A DNA stretch of 64,000 nucleotides from Sporosarcina sp. Marseille-Q4063. GTDB lineage: Bacteria > Bacillota > Bacilli > Bacillales_A > Planococcaceae. The position numbers were made by a program, and so were the translations under genes. Location: the NCBI RefSeq assembly GCF_018309085.1, contig NZ_CP070502.1, positions 2,294,001-2,358,000 of the forward strand. The letters are read 5' to 3'. The first letter of the stretch is position 1. Each line of letters opens with the position of its first letter. The notes beneath the pieces are model-generated. The model ran no database searches and had not been told where the DNA came from. It saw nothing but the letters and a program-made list of their open reading frames with translations. Below, piece by piece: positions 10,157 to 19,428 of the stretch.

Positions 10157-11187
10157 ATCACCAGCTCCTCCTTCTGCCCGATTTTTTCACTAAACGCAAT
10201 TACTGCTTCCAACTTCTCCAATGCGCGTCCCGATAAAATACTGTCCGTCGCCAATTTAACGCCTTCTTGAATCGTCCCCGCTTGCCCGTTTGCAAACAAG
10301 CCAATTCCTGCGTTAAAAACAACCGTGTCAAATCGTGGACCGCGTTCTCCTTCGAGGACAGAACGGGTAATTTCCGCATTTTCGTCCGGAGTACCTCCGC
10401 GAATCGCTGACAAATCCGCCGCTTGCAAACCGACATCATCCGGCGTAAGCGAAAATGGAATTAGATCCCCTTGATCAAGCAGTACGAACGCGTTTTGTCC
10501 CAACAGCGAGGCTTCATCCATCCCGCCAGCACCCGAAACAACAATCGCACGATCACGTCCAAGCATTTGAAGTACCGAAGCATATTCCATGATGAAATCG
10601 GGTCGGCTGATTCCCGTAAACTGCGTATGCAATTGAAGCGGATTTGTTAATGGTCCAACGAGATTGAAAATCGTCGCCTTTCCAATTTCATTGCGCACTT
10701 CCCCAATTCGCTTCATTCTCGGATGCACATTCGGCGCGAACAGAAAGGAAATCCCTTCCTGACGAAGTAACTCGCTCATTTCTTCCGGGGTGAAATTCGT
10801 ATGAATCCCAAGTGCATCAAGCACGTCTTGACTCCCAGCCGCGCTGGAGATTTTCCGATTTCCATGTTTCGCGACCAATGCGCCCGCACCCGCTAAAACA
10901 AAAGCCGCCGTCGTGCTTATATTAAAACTGTTGACGCCGTCGCCGCCCGTCCCGCAATTATCCATATAAGAACCTTTTGCTACGTCCATATCAATCGCAA
11001 ATGACCGCATGACCGACGCTAAAGCCGCAACTTCATGGGCCGTTTCTCCTTTTGCCGATAAAGCGATTAGAAATTTCTTGATGTCCTCTTTTGAAGTGTT
11101 TTTATCAAATAATAACCGTGCAGCCTCTTTCATATCTTCATATGGCAAATGCTTATTCTGCTCAACTAGTTTCAAATATTTCTCCAT
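10153..11187 (-). CDS. trpD: Anthranilate phosphoribosyltransferase
   Basis: Transfers phosphoribose from PRPP to anthranilate. The PRPP site DNCGTGGDG and the downstream KHGNRKISS and PRMKRIGEVR segments are typical. An upstream in-frame ATG at 11220 overlaps the trpE stop, but the ATG at 11187 has GGGGGAG eight bases before it and gives the family-typical N-terminus MEKYLKLVEQ, so I prefer 11187 (344 aa). There is no fused glutamine amidotransferase domain. It overlaps trpC by 4 bp. Confidence 0.95.
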   Translation of the reverse strand: MEKYLKLVEQNKHLPYEDMKEAARLLFDKNTSKEDIKKFLIALSAKGETAHEVAALASVMRSFAIDMDVAKGSYMDNCGTGGDGVNSFNISTTAAFVLAGAGALVAKHGNRKISSAAGSQDVLDALGIHTNFTPEEMSELLRQEGISFLFAPNVHPRMKRIGEVRNEIGKATIFNLVGPLTNPLQLHTQFTGISRPDFIMEYASVLQMLGRDRAIVVSGAGGMDEASLLGQNAFVLLDQGDLIPFSLTPDDVGLQAADLSAIRGGTPDENAEITRSVLEGERGPRFDTVVFNAGIGLFANGQAGTIQEGVKLATDSILSGRALEKLEAVIAFSEKIGQKEELVI

Positions 11188-11216
11188 GCTTATCTCTCCC
11201 CCGTCAAAATTTTCAA

Positions 11217-12593
11217 TCACTCTTGAATAACCTCTAGTAATGATTTTGCTTTATTCACAGTTTCCAAGTATTCATCTGTCGGATTCGACTGCTTAACAAC
11301 ACCAGCACCCGCTTGAACATAGGCTTTTCCGTCTTTTATGAGCATCGTGCGAATCGTCAATGCAAAATCGATATTGCCATTCAATCCGATATAACCAATC
11401 GCCCCGCCGTATATGCCGCGATGCTGTTTTTCCAATTGATCAATAATATCCATCGCCACTGATTTGGGCGAACCCGTCACTGTGCCGGCAGGCGAACTCG
11501 CTTTCAGTGCATCAAGCGCATGCAACCCGTGCGCCAATGTTCCTTCAATTTCCGAAACAAGGTGCATGACATGTTCATAGCGAACCGTTTCCTTGTTATT
11601 CGACACGCGAACGGTTTCTGGCATGCACATCCCGTTCATTTCTTCTTTACTTAACGCCACAAGCATTTCGTGCTCCGCCAGTTCTTTCGGATCTTTTCGT
11701 AATTCCGCTTCTAGCGCGAGATCTTCTGCATGATTTTTACCGCGCCGACGCGTTCCGGCTATCGGATTTACCATAACCGTGTCTCCTGTTACTTTCACGA
11801 GACTTTCAGGCGACGTGCCGATAACGGTATGATCTTCAAATTCCATAAAATACATATAAGGGGACGGATTGCTTTTTCGCAATTTGCGATAAAGCGCGAA
11901 TGGATCGCCTTGAATATCCGCTTCCAATCTGCGCGAAATCACAATTTGTTCAGCCGCACCTTCGTCAATAAAGGAAATCGCTTCACGCACTTGGTCTTCG
12001 AATTGTTGTTGCGTGACTTTGCATCGATACGGAGACATGCTGACTTCCGCTTCCTTTTCAGTGACACCGTTTAGTATCATTTCTTCCAACGCCTCTAAAT
12101 TCGGTCCGCCGTATACGGGGTTAATTTCCGTATGCAGTAACGTCACTTCATTCAGTTCGTGGTCATAAATAATGACCGTATCGTAAATATTGAAGTAAAC
12201 ATCCGGCATTTCTAAATCATCTTCCAAGCGCTTTTCGTCATTTCGAGCGGCGCCGTAACCGACATATCCAACCGCGCCGCCTGTAAATGGAAAATTCACA
12301 TCATCCGTAATTCGCGGCATCAGTCTTTTCAATAATTTGTACAAGTCGCCTTCATGCGTGTACGTCGGCCCATTTGTATAATCCAATTCCTCGATTTGAC
12401 CTTCTTGGCCACGATAAGCTTTCACCGGATTCATCCCAATAAATGAATACCGTCCAGAGCCTTTCTGAATAGATGAACTTTCAAGTAAAAATTTCTGCTT
12501 CCCTTGAAGCCGTCTAAAGATTAAAATCGGCGTGAGCGAATCCCCGTTCAGCTTTTTCATCGTCGTCCGTAAGTTTTTAGTTTTCGTTGTCAT
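11217..12593 (-). CDS. trpE: Anthranilate synthase component I
   Basis: Chorismate-utilising subunit of anthranilate synthase, 458 aa. The N-terminal feedback site carries the LLESSS motif known to bind tryptophan, so allosteric inhibition is expected. The C-terminal chorismate-binding domain has PSPYMYFMEF, GTSPESLV, NPIAGTRRRG and the GAGVVKQSNP end. The ATG at 12593 has GGAG seven bases upstream. It is the first gene after the T-box leader. No trpG follows, so the ammonia-supplying subunit must be encoded elsewhere, as with pabA of B. subtilis. Confidence 0.96.
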   Translation of the reverse strand: MTTKTKNLRTTMKKLNGDSLTPILIFRRLQGKQKFLLESSSIQKGSGRYSFIGMNPVKAYRGQEGQIEELDYTNGPTYTHEGDLYKLLKRLMPRITDDVNFPFTGGAVGYVGYGAARNDEKRLEDDLEMPDVYFNIYDTVIIYDHELNEVTLLHTEINPVYGGPNLEALEEMILNGVTEKEAEVSMSPYRCKVTQQQFEDQVREAISFIDEGAAEQIVISRRLEADIQGDPFALYRKLRKSNPSPYMYFMEFEDHTVIGTSPESLVKVTGDTVMVNPIAGTRRRGKNHAEDLALEAELRKDPKELAEHEMLVALSKEEMNGMCMPETVRVSNNKETVRYEHVMHLVSEIEGTLAHGLHALDALKASSPAGTVTGSPKSVAMDIIDQLEKQHRGIYGGAIGYIGLNGNIDFALTIRTMLIKDGKAYVQAGAGVVKQSNPTDEYLETVNKAKSLLEVIQE

Positions 12594-12619
12594 TTCATCA
12601 CTCCTCGTTTTTCATGGAA

Positions 12620-12976
12620 ATAAAAAATGCCCTCTGCAAAAGGACAGATTAGTCCGATTGCAGAGGACGGTTGAACCGCGTTGCCACCTCTAGTTGAAGT
12701 ATTTCTACTTCCTCTTGGCGTGCTTTAAAAACGAAAGCACATCCCATAACGCGGGATAGACGTTCCCCTTGAAAGAATTCTCCAAAGAGACTCTCATAAG
12801 TCCATTCACAAAGGTCGCGTATCAGTTTCCACCACCCACTGATTCTCTAACAAACGCTCACCCATGCTACTCCTCTTATTCAACAATTTTCTCAGCTATG
12901 CTCATCTCAGCTCATCTGTTCCGTGGGCGGCACCGCTATCGGTCCCTCCTGCCCGTCTTGTGAAACAAAAAAGGTT
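12620..12976 (-). ncRNA. T-box riboswitch leader of the trp operon (Trp specifier UGG)
   Basis: Transcribed leader that senses uncharged tRNA-Trp. The conserved T-box AGGTGGCAACGCGG lies at 12676-12689. The top of Stem I (AGAGA ... GGTGGTGGAAACTGA) lies around 12815-12850, and the specifier-loop context GUGAAUGGACUU places UGG at 12802-12804. The terminator is a 9-bp stem (12631-12639 with 12658-12666) with an inner GGAC/GUCC helix and a U6 tail; the T-box overlaps the region that would form the antiterminator. An extra structured stretch of about 90 nt precedes Stem I (about 12880-12970). The T-box makes Trp-starvation control of trpEDCFBA very likely. Confidence 0.93.
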
Positions 12977-12982
12977 CACACA

Positions 12983-13011
12983 AGCATAGTACATGAATTC
13001 CGAATTGTCAA
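12983..13011 (-). promoter_or_regulatory. Sigma-A promoter of the trp operon
   Basis: Minus-strand TTGACA (13006-13011), a 17-bp spacer and TATGCT (12983-12988): a perfect -35 and a good -10. Transcription would start near 12976, just before the structured T-box leader. Confidence 0.85.
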
Positions 13012-13135
13012 CCACTTCTTAAAAATTAATTCACTGTTCGAATAAACCCGCCACTTGCCCATTAATTGATATCCATCGATTCGTCATTTACACTGGATTA
13101 AAGAGTAAAACACATCAACAGACAGGATGAATTCA

Positions 13136-13840
13136 ATGAGGATCAATAAATATTTAAGCTCGGCCGGCATTGTCTCAAGACGCGGCGCTGATAAATGGAT
13201 TGAAGATGGACGCATCACGATTAACGGACAACCCGCCGAACTCGGCAGCCGAGTCAATGAAGGAGACGTCGTTCTTGCAGACGGAAAACCAGTAAAAACC
13301 GAAGAACAACTCGTTTATATCGCGCTCAATAAACCCGTCGGCATCACAAGCACAACAGAACGCCATATTAAAGGGAATGTCGTCGACTTCGTCAATCACC
13401 CGCTGCGTATTTTCCATATCGGCAGACTTGATAAAGACTCAGACGGCCTATTACTTTTGACGAACGACGGAGATGTCGTGAATGAAATCCTTCGCGAGGA
13501 ACACGGGCATGAAAAAGAATATATCGTCACAGTCGACAAACCGATTACGAGAGAGTTTGTAAGGAAAATGGAATCTGGCGTCGACATACTCGGGACAACA
13601 ACAAAACCGTGTAAAGTGAAACAGCTCGGTCCCCGTAAATTCAACATCACGCTCACCCAAGGACTCAATCGCCAAATCCGTCGCATGTGTTCCGCACTCG
13701 GCTTCACAGTGAAAAGCCTGCAACGCACACGGATTTTAAACATCCATCTTGGAAACTTGCCAAACGGACAATGGCGAGATTTAACGAAAGACGAACTGGA
13801 TGAAATGTTTACAATGATGAATTATGAACCGAAACGATAG
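13136..13840 (+). CDS. rluF: RsuA/RluF-family rRNA pseudouridine synthase (copy 1)
   Basis: Predicted 23S rRNA pseudouridine synthase of the RluB/E/F group. It has an N-terminal S4 RNA-binding domain (MRINKYLSSAGIVSRRGADKWI) and a catalytic domain with the nucleophilic Asp in GRLDKDSDGLLLLTNDG (near residue 100), plus the C-terminal LTQGLNRQIRRMC motif. An in-frame ATG at 13127 touches the ribosome site; the ATG at 13136 has AGGA eight bases upstream and is preferred (234 aa). It is divergent from trp. A paralogue lies at 37997-38695. The exact target uridine (2604 in E. coli RluF) is inferred from the family only. Confidence 0.85.
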   Translation: MRINKYLSSAGIVSRRGADKWIEDGRITINGQPAELGSRVNEGDVVLADGKPVKTEEQLVYIALNKPVGITSTTERHIKGNVVDFVNHPLRIFHIGRLDKDSDGLLLLTNDGDVVNEILREEHGHEKEYIVTVDKPITREFVRKMESGVDILGTTTKPCKVKQLGPRKFNITLTQGLNRQIRRMCSALGFTVKSLQRTRILNIHLGNLPNGQWRDLTKDELDEMFTMMNYEPKR

Positions 13841-13841
13841 G

Positions 13842-13878
13842 AAAAACTGTTCAACATCTTCCCTGTTGAACAGTTTTT
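13842..13878. terminator. Bidirectional terminator between rluF copy 1 and the amino-acid ABC operon
   Basis: A perfect 15-bp inverted repeat (13842-13856 and 13864-13878, 7-nt loop) whose arms begin with AAAAA and end with TTTTT, so either strand gives a GC-containing stem plus a U-run. It sits between two convergent genes whose stops are only 41 bp apart. Confidence 0.9.
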
Positions 13879-13881
13879 ATT

Positions 13882-14607
13882 TTATACATTAACCATTTCC
13901 AAAAATTGACGTGTGCGTTCATTTTTTGAGTGATTGAAAAATTGTTCCGGCGCGGCATTTTCAATGATGCGTCCTTCATCCAGCATGATGATGCGGTCCG
14001 CTACTTCTTTTGCGAATTTCATTTCATGGGTAACGACGACCATTGTCATTCCGTTATTTGCCAGGTTTTTCATCACTTGAAGCACTTCCCCGACGAGTTC
14101 CGGGTCAAGGGCCGACGTTGGTTCATCGAATAACAAGGCTTTTGGTTTCATCGCAAGGGCTCTTGCGATCGCCACACGTTGTTTTTGCCCGCCCGATAAT
14201 TTGTTTGGGTACACATGTGCCTTATCAGCCAAATCAACATCTTCAAGAATTAATAATGCTTCTTTTTTGGCCTCTTCCTTATTCATCTTTTTCACAATAA
14301 CCGGCGCTTCTATAATATTTTCGAGCACCGTCTTGTGCGGGAACAGATTAAAATGCTGGAACACCATGCCGACTTCCGCCCGCACATTCGACAAGTCTTC
14401 TTTCTTCCGATCGATTTTCCGATTATCGATTGAAATTTCGCCTTTATTGATGATTTCAAGGAAATTCAAACAACGGAGGAGCGTGCTTTTTCCGGACCCG
14501 CTGACGCCAACAAGCACGATGACTTCTCCGGCATTTACATCAATGTCGATTCCTCTTAATACTTCTAAATCACCAAAGGATTTGTGAATATTTACCCCTT
14601 TGAGCAT
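13882..14607 (-). CDS. Polar amino-acid ABC transporter ATP-binding protein
   Basis: ATPase of a GlnQ/HisP-type amino-acid importer, 241 aa. Walker [15 protein letters not shown]-loop [11 protein letters not shown], signature [15 protein letters not shown], Walker [15 protein letters not shown] and THEMKFA are all intact. It is the last of three genes in the order binding protein, permease, ATPase, 12 bp after the permease. Glutamine, arginine or cystine uptake are all possible; the substrate cannot be fixed from sequence. Confidence 0.93.
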   Translation of the reverse strand: MLKGVNIHKSFGDLEVLRGIDIDVNAGEVIVLVGVSGSGKSTLLRCLNFLEIINKGEISIDNRKIDRKKEDLSNVRAEVGMVFQHFNLFPHKTVLENIIEAPVIVKKMNKEEAKKEALLILEDVDLADKAHVYPNKLSGGQKQRVAIARALAMKPKALLFDEPTSALDPELVGEVLQVMKNLANNGMTMVVVTHEMKFAKEVADRIIMLDEGRIIENAAPEQFFNHSKNERTRQFLEMVNV

Positions 14608-14619
14608 CGAAACGCCTCC

Positions 14620-15288
14620 TTATGCTTTATCAACATCTAATTTATTTTCGTACCATTTTAGTAATCCTGAGAAAATCAGCACTAATACGAGGTAGTAAAA
14701 TCCAACGACTAAAAATGTTTCAAATGGTTGGAAAGATGAAGCCGATTCTCTGTTTGCTAGTCCAAACAATTCAGAAACGCCGATGACATATACAAGCGAT
14801 GAGTCTTTCAGCGTGATGATGAACTGGTTGCCTAGTGGCGGAATCGCTCTCCGCAGCGCTTGCGGGAAAATGATTCGGCGCATTGTTTGCGAGCGGTTCA
14901 TGCCCACCGCAAGACTCGCTTCACGTTGTCCACGGTCTACCCCTTGGATTGCGCCTCTGAAAATTTCGGCTATATATGCACCGTTATGAACACCTAGCGC
15001 AATTGCGCCTGCCCAAAAATTCGACAGTACGATAATCGATGTAATTCCGTAATAAAGAAACATAATCTGTACAATTAACGGCGTCCCGCGAATTAACGTA
15101 ATGTACAAGTTCGCGATTGTTTGTAATATTTTTGATCCCGAAATTTTCATTAAAGCGAAGACAATACCGAATACGGTACCTATCACAATAGCGATTGCTG
15201 TTAATTGCAATGTAATGAGTGCTGCTTTTAGAAAACCTTCATATGTTCGCATAAATACTTCATACAAAGTTATGAATATATCAGGCAC
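14620..15288 (-). CDS. Polar amino-acid ABC transporter permease
   Basis: His/Glu/Gln/Arg/opine family permease (HEQRo) of 222 aa with about five membrane helices. The family signature TLIRGTPLIVQIMFLYYG and the EAA-like loop (REASLAVGMNRSQTMRRIIFPQALR) are present. Only one permease gene is in the operon, so the channel is presumably a homodimer. It lies 39 bp after the binding-protein gene and 12 bp before the ATPase. Confidence 0.92.
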   Translation of the reverse strand: MPDIFITLYEVFMRTYEGFLKAALITLQLTAIAIVIGTVFGIVFALMKISGSKILQTIANLYITLIRGTPLIVQIMFLYYGITSIIVLSNFWAGAIALGVHNGAYIAEIFRGAIQGVDRGQREASLAVGMNRSQTMRRIIFPQALRRAIPPLGNQFIITLKDSSLVYVIGVSELFGLANRESASSFQPFETFLVVGFYYLVLVLIFSGLLKWYENKLDVDKA

Positions 15289-15327
15289 CGGCTATGACCT
15301 CTTTCTTCATCAAGTAAGTTGGATTGT

Positions 15328-16161
15328 TCACTCTAATAATTCAACGCCTTCCAGATCGAGGTCTAGCAAGTTTCGTTTGAACCATTTTTGCGAAATTTCA
15401 TCATAAGTTCCGTCGTCAATTATCTCTTGTAGCGCTTCGTCAATGGCTTCTCTTAATTCATCATTGTCTTTTCGCACGGCAATGGAAGGTTGTTCAACCC
15501 AAAGCGGCTTTCCGACTTCTTTGACTTCAAATCCATTTTCAATCGCTTCAAATCCAACGATATCCGCTGTAATGACCGCATCTAATCGCCCTTTAATCGT
15601 TAAGTCTTTCAATGCGACGACGTCACTGCTGTAATACTGTAGGTTGTCAGAAAGTGTTTTCGCCGGTTCTTCATAAGTCGATTGCGCAACAACACCAATT
15701 TTCTTCCCTTTAAGATCGTCAGCTGATTTAATTTCTGTGTTGTCTTTTGAAACAAATATCATGCCGCCTGAATAGTAATAAGGCTCTGTGAAGCTTGCCT
15801 GTTCTGCACGTTTTTTCGTATAGGCCATTGAACCAATAATGGCATCGTATTTTTCTTCAACGAGTCCTTGTAAAATTGTTTCAAATGGATTCGTCACAGG
15901 ATTTGGTTCCAGACCCATTTTTTCTGCGACGGCATTCCCGATTTCAATGTCAAATCCAGTAAGCTCTCCGCCTTCTTCAAAGTTAAACGGCTTATATAAT
16001 CCGCTTGCTGCGAATGTTAAACTACCTTTTTTCACTAGTTCATACTCTTTTCCGGGTTCCTTACTTGCCCCGTTATCTTCAGCTTTTTTCTCTTCCCCGC
16101 ATGCTGATAAAAGTAAGACTGATGCAACTACTAATAGAAATAATGATTTCAATTTCGTCAT
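15328..16161 (-). CDS. Amino-acid ABC transporter substrate-binding lipoprotein
   Basis: Family 3 solute-binding protein (SBP_bac_3), 277 aa, lipid-anchored at the cell surface by the LLLSAC lipobox (about residues 16-21). The fold signature GFDIEIGNAVAEKMG and the later KGKKIGVVAQST segment are visible. It is the first gene of a three-gene importer operon and has AAAGGGGAG upstream of its ATG. The ligand is not predictable with confidence; a polar or basic amino acid is likely from the family. Confidence 0.92.
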   Translation of the reverse strand: MTKLKSLFLLVVASVLLLSACGEEKKAEDNGASKEPGKEYELVKKGSLTFAASGLYKPFNFEEGGELTGFDIEIGNAVAEKMGLEPNPVTNPFETILQGLVEEKYDAIIGSMAYTKKRAEQASFTEPYYYSGGMIFVSKDNTEIKSADDLKGKKIGVVAQSTYEEPAKTLSDNLQYYSSDVVALKDLTIKGRLDAVITADIVGFEAIENGFEVKEVGKPLWVEQPSIAVRKDNDELREAIDEALQEIIDDGTYDEISQKWFKRNLLDLDLEGVELLE

Positions 16162-16286
16162 CTTTTCAAATCTCCCCTTTGTTTTATTAACTTTATGGCC
16201 TGTAACTTTCCCTTCCCTACATTTTCATCGATAAACGAGTAGTTAGAAAATTAGTACAAAATGAGTGGTTTTGTTGATAGGAAAAA

Positions 16287-16327
16287 AGCTGTACAAACAT
16301 CTATGGAGAGTAGATGTTTGTACAGCT
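16287..16327 (-). terminator. Terminator after dacB
   Basis: A perfect 17-bp stem (16287-16303 with 16311-16327, 7-nt loop) followed on the minus strand by a T6 run. It starts 2 bp past the dacB stop codon. Confidence 0.92.
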
Positions 16328-16328
16328 T

Positions 16329-17897
16329 TCATTTTTCCCGTTTGTAGTTCGCAATGATCATCGCAATTTCGTCTAACAACCCGTATGCGGTATCATCCAA
16401 GTGATTATTGATAATGGCAGAAAAGAGTAGCGTTTCTCCGTCTTTCGTTTCCGCATACCCCGCCAAAGAAGTTACTCCGTTAAGCGTTCCGGTTTTCGCT
16501 TTGACTTTGCCTTCTGCAGCTGTGCCGTTCATGCGATAGCGTAATGTTCCTCCGACGAATCTTTCTTCTTTTCCTGCTACGGGTAATGAGTTCACGAAGT
16601 CTTCGTACCATGATTTTGTCCCTGCTATATATAAAAGATTGGTCACTTCATTGGCGGTGACGAGGGTTTTATGGGACATTCCTGAACCGTCGCGCAGCAA
16701 CATGGTATTCATATCGATTCCTATGTCAGCGAGTGTTTGATTCATACCCCCGAGTCCTTTAGACCAACTGCCTTCGCCGCTACTTACTCGTCCTATTTCT
16801 TTGACGAGCACTTCTCCGTGCCCGTTATTGCTTAGCTTCATAAAAGGCGTGAGTAATTTTTTCAATGGTATGGATTGTTTGGTAGCCAAAAGGGTTGCTC
16901 CGCTAGGAACGGTGCCGGTTCCGACTTGTGTGACGTTGGTAAATTCGATGCCTTGCTCGTCTAACACATGTTTGAATACATTCATCGTGTAATTCGTTGG
17001 TTCCCAAACGGATGCCCAGGAACGGTTTTGTTTTAAGCCGAGCGGAACTGTTCCGGAGACGATGACCGTATTTGAGCCATGCATGCGCGATGCTTTAATA
17101 TAAGATGTTCCGTTCTGCGCAACGGTTTTTGTTTTGTTGACGATTTTTACATAACTATTTTCCGGAACCATTCGAATCGTTCCGGCTTCACCGGATTTAG
17201 CCGCGGGATACACATCGACGATAACCGTTCCTGCGTCAAAGTCGTCGTTCGGAGAAAGCGTCAACGCTGAAACTTGCGCACCCGAGTAATACGGCTCATC
17301 CGACCAGTTTAAATCTTGGGAAAGTCGATCATCGTCGTACCATGTGTCGTCACCGAATAGATTTCCAGCTACGGTTTGAATGCCTTTTTCTTTTAATTCA
17401 GTTGTAAACATGATTAAATCGTCTTTTGTTAGTGTCGGGTCGCCTAGTCCTTTTAGATAAAGATTCCCTTGAAGTTCTCCGTCTTTAATTTTCCCATCGG
17501 TGTACAGTTCTGTTTTAAATGTGTGCTCAAGTCCGAGCGTTTCAAGAGCCGCTACTCCGGTGAAGAGTTTCATGAGAGATGCTGGGTGGACTCTCGTATC
17601 GCCTAAATTTGTGTAAAGTATTTTCCCGTCGGCCGCTCTTCGAATGCTGATAGAAGTTGTTGTTCCTTGTAGTCTGGCATCTTTTAATACACTGTTGATT
17701 TGATCTTCTAATCCCCCATGAGTAGGTATTGCAACCTTCATTTCTTCATTCGGCTTAATTTCCTTAAAAACAAACTCTTTAGAGGAAGGCGAGGGAATTT
17801 CAATTTTTTTGAACTGATTTTTGCTGACTGGTACGATTATTACTACCAGTATAAGCATGAAAACAACAATTGATTTTACTATCCGTAGTTTATCCAA
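16329..17897 (-). CDS. dacB: D-alanyl-D-alanine carboxypeptidase/endopeptidase (PBP4-type, peptidase S13)
   Basis: Serine peptidase of the DacB/PBP4 family that trims or cleaves peptidoglycan cross-links outside the membrane. An N-terminal hydrophobic helix (IVVFMLILVVIIVP) acts as signal anchor. The penicillin-binding triad is present: SLMK in HPASLMKLFTG (about residue 107), SNN in LSNNGHGEVLV, and KTG in VKAKTGTLNG. An ATG at 17915 has no ribosome site; the TTG at 17897 has GAGGTG seven bases upstream and is preferred (522 aa). A strong terminator follows immediately, so it is a single-gene unit. Confidence 0.93.
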   Translation of the reverse strand: MDKLRIVKSIVVFMLILVVIIVPVSKNQFKKIEIPSPSSKEFVFKEIKPNEEMKVAIPTHGGLEDQINSVLKDARLQGTTTSISIRRAADGKILYTNLGDTRVHPASLMKLFTGVAALETLGLEHTFKTELYTDGKIKDGELQGNLYLKGLGDPTLTKDDLIMFTTELKEKGIQTVAGNLFGDDTWYDDDRLSQDLNWSDEPYYSGAQVSALTLSPNDDFDAGTVIVDVYPAAKSGEAGTIRMVPENSYVKIVNKTKTVAQNGTSYIKASRMHGSNTVIVSGTVPLGLKQNRSWASVWEPTNYTMNVFKHVLDEQGIEFTNVTQVGTGTVPSGATLLATKQSIPLKKLLTPFMKLSNNGHGEVLVKEIGRVSSGEGSWSKGLGGMNQTLADIGIDMNTMLLRDGSGMSHKTLVTANEVTNLLYIAGTKSWYEDFVNSLPVAGKEERFVGGTLRYRMNGTAAEGKVKAKTGTLNGVTSLAGYAETKDGETLLFSAIINNHLDDTAYGLLDEIAMIIANYKREK

Positions 17898-18014
17898 AAG
17901 ACCGCACCTCGGCATTCATTCATTTTATAAAGACTACCATCCAGGTTTTTAATTAACACTTTTAGGGCAAATTAACAAAGAGAATCATTCGTTTTCAGAA
18001 TAGGGGTGTTCTTA

Positions 18015-19373
18015 TTGATTAACAAAATTGAAGAAGATGAAATTGCAATCGGTTTAATTCAACTGCTGAGAGAAGGAAAGAAAGAAGAGTTTCAAGATGT
18101 CATCAAAGAGCTTATGCCTTATGACGTAGCGCACCTGTATAAGGAATTACCTACAAAGCGCCAACCCCTTTTCCTTGAATATTTGGAGCTGAAGGAGTTG
18201 GCGTATCTCTTGCGTTACCTAACTCGGGATGAACAGCTCCATGTTATTGAGATTCTGAAACCTGATCGTTCTTCAGAACTCTTAGACCTTATGAAAAATG
18301 ATGAGCTTGCAGTCATGTTGACAGGATTATCAAGTGACGCCATCGATAAACTCATTAAGAAGATGAAACACGAAGAATCAGCCGCGATTCGTAAAATCCT
18401 TTCCTATCCCGAAAAGTCTGCCGGACGCTCGATGTCTGACCGCTATGTTTGGATTGACAAGTCGTATACCGTTGAAGAAGCCACCCAAAAACTGAAACAC
18501 TTCTCGGATTTGGCGGAGTATCTAAACTACCTCTACGTGATTGATCATGAACGAAAACTTGTCGGCGTCGTTTCTTATCGTGATTTATTGCTCGCGGAAA
18601 CTGATGTTGTCATTGAAGATATTATGGTCAAGAATGTCGTTAAAGTAGACGTATTAACGAAACAAGAAGAAGTGGCGAAATTGATCGCCAGGCATGATTT
18701 CGTCTCCATTCCGGTTGTGGTGGAGGATAATACATTGGCGGGCATCATAACAGTTGACGACGTTGTTGATATTATTATGAGGGAAGCAGATGAAGATATC
18801 GGAATGCTTCTAGCTTCGGGTAAAGACATTGACTTCACTACGCCGCCGTTCATCGCGGCATATAGGCGTCTTCCTTGGCTTATTTTATTGTTATTTATCG
18901 GTCTGGTTTCCGGAAGTATCATCGCAAGATTTGAAGCGACACTTGAAGCAGTTGTCGCCCTTGCATTTTTCATGCCGATGATTGCAGGAATGACAGGAAA
19001 CACGGGAACTCAATCGCTCGCCATCGTTGTGCGTGGGTTTGTGACTGAGGACCTTAGTCCAAAGAAAACGATGAAACTCATTTTCAGAGAGCTTTTTGTG
19101 GGAATTATTATTGGCGTGACTTGCGCAATTGTTATTTCAATCATCGCTTACGTTTGGCAAGGCAGTTTCGTTCTAGGGCTAGTTGTCGGTACTTCATTAC
19201 TTGCTACCCTAATTATCGGGACGCTCGCCGGAACGATTATCCCGCTTATTTTACACAAGTTCAATGTAGATCCAGCAGTTGCGTCCGGACCGCTTATCAC
19301 GACCATCAATGATATTTTATCACTTCTTATATACTTTGGCATCGCGACGATGTTTATTTCGAAACTAATATAA
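18015..19373 (+). CDS. mgtE: Magnesium transporter MgtE
   Basis: Mg2+ channel of the MgtE family. An N-terminal alpha-solenoid domain (about residues 5-125) is followed by two CBS domains (about 130-250) that sense cytosolic Mg2+, then a five-helix pore domain with the signature MPMIAGMTGNTGTQ. The frame opens at a GTG (18006), but the TTG at 18015 has AGGGG eight bases upstream, giving MINKIEEDE as the N-terminus (452 aa). No M-box riboswitch is visible in the short upstream gap, so regulation is probably through the CBS gate. Confidence 0.94.
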   Translation: MINKIEEDEIAIGLIQLLREGKKEEFQDVIKELMPYDVAHLYKELPTKRQPLFLEYLELKELAYLLRYLTRDEQLHVIEILKPDRSSELLDLMKNDELAVMLTGLSSDAIDKLIKKMKHEESAAIRKILSYPEKSAGRSMSDRYVWIDKSYTVEEATQKLKHFSDLAEYLNYLYVIDHERKLVGVVSYRDLLLAETDVVIEDIMVKNVVKVDVLTKQEEVAKLIARHDFVSIPVVVEDNTLAGIITVDDVVDIIMREADEDIGMLLASGKDIDFTTPPFIAAYRRLPWLILLLFIGLVSGSIIARFEATLEAVVALAFFMPMIAGMTGNTGTQSLAIVVRGFVTEDLSPKKTMKLIFRELFVGIIIGVTCAIVISIIAYVWQGSFVLGLVVGTSLLATLIIGTLAGTIIPLILHKFNVDPAVASGPLITTINDILSLLIYFGIATMFISKLI

Positions 19374-19428
19374 TACAACGGATGAGTTGTGTTATAATTG
19401 AGAAAATAGCGCCAAAGGGGATATTCAT

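Noticed and set aside
9249..10193. Long plus-strand frames antisense to trpF and trpC
   Set aside because: Ser/Thr/Ala-rich shadow translations of conserved genes on the other strand.
12928..12960. A functional plus-strand T-box
   Set aside because: The plus strand has only a T-box-like string; there is no Stem I, specifier, terminator or downstream gene in that direction. Kept only as a curiosity in the leader finding.
12769..12963. 64-codon plus-strand frame in the trp leader
   Set aside because: It is the reverse strand of the T-box leader, with no ribosome site.
18575..19003. 142-codon minus-strand frame opposite mgtE
   Set aside because: Shadow of the MgtE CBS and pore coding sequence.
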